17,880 nucleotides of DNA from JBDLSY01 sp041170585 (GTDB lineage Bacteria > Pseudomonadota > Gammaproteobacteria > Burkholderiales > Burkholderiaceae_C), in assembly GCA_041170585.1 (NCBI GenBank), contig JBEDNN010000079.1, forward strand, positions 1 to 17,880, given 5' to 3'. The notes under the pieces are model-generated. The model did no database searches. It saw nothing but the letters and a program-made list of their open reading frames with translations, and was not told the origin of the DNA. A program made the position numbers and the translations under genes. Shown here one piece after another: positions 16,341 to 17,880 of the stretch (positions are counted from its first letter, which is position 1; the number at the start of each line of letters is the position of its first letter).

Positions 16341-16404
16341 TAAATAATAATAATAAATAATAAATAATAAATAATAAATAATAAATAAAAAATAAAAAAT
16401 AAAT
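16341..16404. repeat. Heptanucleotide AT microsatellite between murD and ftsW
   Basis: The 112-bp spacer is dominated by a 7-bp period: TAATAAA repeated about five times, then TAAAAAA twice. It ends about 30 bp before the ftsW ATG. Length changes here could alter the distance between any upstream promoter and ftsW. Confidence 0.85.
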
Positions 16405-16433
16405 TTTTATTATGTTGATGATAAAAGAATCTT

Positions 16434-17675
16434 ATGTTTAAAGTGATTGTCCAATTTTTTATACATTTATTGTTGCCACAAAAACCATTAACTGCAACGA
16501 GGTTTCAACCTAAACCTTTATCAAAGGAAACACCTTTACGTGAGCAAATTGATGTACGCATTATTTGGGTGTTAGGTTTTTTACTTATTTTTGGTCTAAT
16601 TATGGTGTACTCGTCTTCAATTGGTTTAAGTGAATTGCGTAGTATGCGCGACTTTCACCCTGGGCATTTTTTATTTCGCCAAACTTTATTTGTATTATTT
16701 AGTTTAGTGGTCGCTACGTTTATATTTCAAATGCCTATGTATCAATGGCAACACATTGCCCCATATTTATTTTTATTGAGCTTGTTTTTACTTGGTTTAG
16801 TATTGTTACCTCAAGTCGGTAAGCTGGTCAATAACGCCCGCCGTTGGATTCCATTGGGGCCAGTTATGCTACAACCTTCAGAACTAATGAAATTTGCAGT
16901 CATTGTATATACGGCACAATATTGTATTAATAAGCAAAAAAAAGGTGTGATTACGCGGTGGGTTCATGGTCTTTTACCAATGCTAATAATGTTATTCATA
17001 TTGATGATTGAATTATTATTACAGCCTGATTTAGGGGCATTAATTGTTATTTGTAGTGTTGCTTTGGGTATTTTATTTTTAGGTGGTTCGTCAATTAAAC
17101 CTTTATTAGTTATAGGATGTCTTTTTTTAGCCGCTGTTGCTGCTGTGATTGCCACTAGTCTTAGAGCAAGGCGTGTATTAGCATTTTTAAACCCTTGGTC
17201 ACCTGAATTTATTAAAACAGAAGGTTATCAGTTGACTAATTCATTAATTGCATTTGGACGTGGAGAGTTATTTGGAGTTGGTTTAGGCAATAGTGTTGAA
17301 AAATTAACCCATTTATCTGAAGCACATACCGATTTTATATTGGCTATTATTGCTGAAGAATTAGGCTTTATAAGTGTGTGTATCGTCGTTGCGTGTTATA
17401 TTTTTTTAGTATCACGGGCTTTTCGTTTGGGTCGTAAAGCCCAAGCCCAAGAAAAAATCTTTGAATCTTTAGTCGCACAAGGCATTGGTTTGTGGTTGGG
17501 CTTACAATCTGGTGTACATTTGTGTGTTAATGCAGGGGCTTTACCCACTAAAGGTTTGACATTGCCTTTTATTAGTTACGGAGGTTCGGCAATGTTTATG
17601 AGCTTATTAGCAATGGCTGTACTATTGCGTATTGATTATGAAGTCAGGCGAGATGTTAAAGGTATGACAGTTTAA
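16434..17675 (+). CDS. ftsW: Peptidoglycan glycosyltransferase FtsW
   Basis: A 413-residue SEDS-family inner-membrane protein that polymerises lipid II at the division septum with FtsI. About ten membrane segments are expected after a cytoplasmic N-terminus of roughly 40 residues. Conserved signatures are MVYSSSIGLSE, RWIPLGPVMLQPSELMKFA, QPDLGALIV, and the loop GVGLGNSVEKLTHLSEAHTDF. In that loop D300 matches the catalytic aspartate D297 of E. coli FtsW. The C-terminal part has LPTKGLTLPFISYGGSAM. Length is nearly the same as in E. coli. The ribosome site is weak (AAAAGAA, 16421-16427). murG should follow in the usual order but does not start within the 205 bp left in the window, which include a family 2 element. 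Confidence 0.98.
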   Translation: MFKVIVQFFIHLLLPQKPLTATRFQPKPLSKETPLREQIDVRIIWVLGFLLIFGLIMVYSSSIGLSELRSMRDFHPGHFLFRQTLFVLFSLVVATFIFQMPMYQWQHIAPYLFLLSLFLLGLVLLPQVGKLVNNARRWIPLGPVMLQPSELMKFAVIVYTAQYCINKQKKGVITRWVHGLLPMLIMLFILMIELLLQPDLGALIVICSVALGILFLGGSSIKPLLVIGCLFLAAVAAVIATSLRARRVLAFLNPWSPEFIKTEGYQLTNSLIAFGRGELFGVGLGNSVEKLTHLSEAHTDFILAIIAEELGFISVCIVVACYIFLVSRAFRLGRKAQAQEKIFESLVAQGIGLWLGLQSGVHLCVNAGALPTKGLTLPFISYGGSAMFMSLLAMAVLLRIDYEVRRDVKGMTV

Positions 17676-17751
17676 ATATTTAGGGTATTGATTAATCTTT
17701 TACTTAACCTTTGTAATTATCTTTAATTTTCAAATATTTTTTTAATTGTTT

Positions 17752-17876
17752 AATTGTTTGGCATTGCTACTTTAATATGGTTAAGTCGTATATTTATAAT
17801 AATTTCTTAGCAAAAATAAGGCTTATTTTAGATAAAAAATACAAAAACTATTTTTAAGTAGCAATACCAATTGTTT
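17752..17876 (-). mobile_element. MITE-like element, family 2, copy B, with 8-bp target duplication
   Basis: The element is 17760-17868 (109 bp), in opposite orientation to copy A. It begins GGCATTGCTACTTTAATATG and ends AAGTAGCAATACC. It is flanked by exact 8-bp repeats AATTGTTT (17752-17759 and 17869-17876). Compared base by base with the complement of copy A it differs at two sites, so the two copies separated recently. It contains the same internal 17-base palindrome. It sits just after ftsW, where murG would be expected to begin. Confidence 0.92.
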
Positions 17877-17880
17877 AACT

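Overview
The window comes from an AT-rich Gram-negative bacterium, most likely a gammaproteobacterium. The grounds are the cell-division/cell-wall (dcw) gene order, a MurE with the meso-diaminopimelate motif, a zinc-free type B ribosomal protein L31 and a typical bacterial SerRS. The abundance of AT-only tandem repeats and small transposon-like elements in the spacers would fit a repeat-rich lineage such as the Thiotrichales, but that is only a guess.

Layout. (1) Bases 1-1584, minus strand: a gene running off the left edge. It encodes a polytopic membrane protein of the VirB6/TrbL type (type IV secretion or conjugation). Its hydrophilic C-terminal tail carries a complete J domain (HPD motif) followed by a hexapeptide tandem repeat. 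This is the most unusual item in the window. (2) Bases 1585-1957: a divergent spacer holding a 6-bp tandem repeat and a 115-bp inverted-repeat element with an 8-bp target duplication. (3) Bases 1958-6608, plus strand: rpmE2, serS and a large DUF349 protein. The rpmE2-serS gap contains a perfect 16-bp inverted repeat. (4) Bases 6875-17675, plus strand: the dcw cluster in the order rsmH, ftsL, ftsI, murE, murF, mraY, murD, ftsW. The window ends before the expected murG.

How the genes work together. MurE, MurF and MurD build the UDP-MurNAc-pentapeptide and MraY loads it onto the lipid carrier. FtsW polymerises the resulting lipid II and FtsI cross-links it at the septum. FtsL is a divisome scaffold, and RsmH methylates 16S rRNA. 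The genes rsmH-ftsL-ftsI-murE overlap by ATGA junctions. From murF on the cluster is loosened by spacers of about 80-280 bp full of short AT repeats. No mraZ is present upstream of rsmH.

Mobile sequence. Two families of roughly 110-bp non-autonomous elements (MITE-like) occur, two copies each. All four copies are flanked by exact 8-bp direct repeats, and the families share a similar terminal tip. Three of the four copies sit at or inside the dcw cluster.
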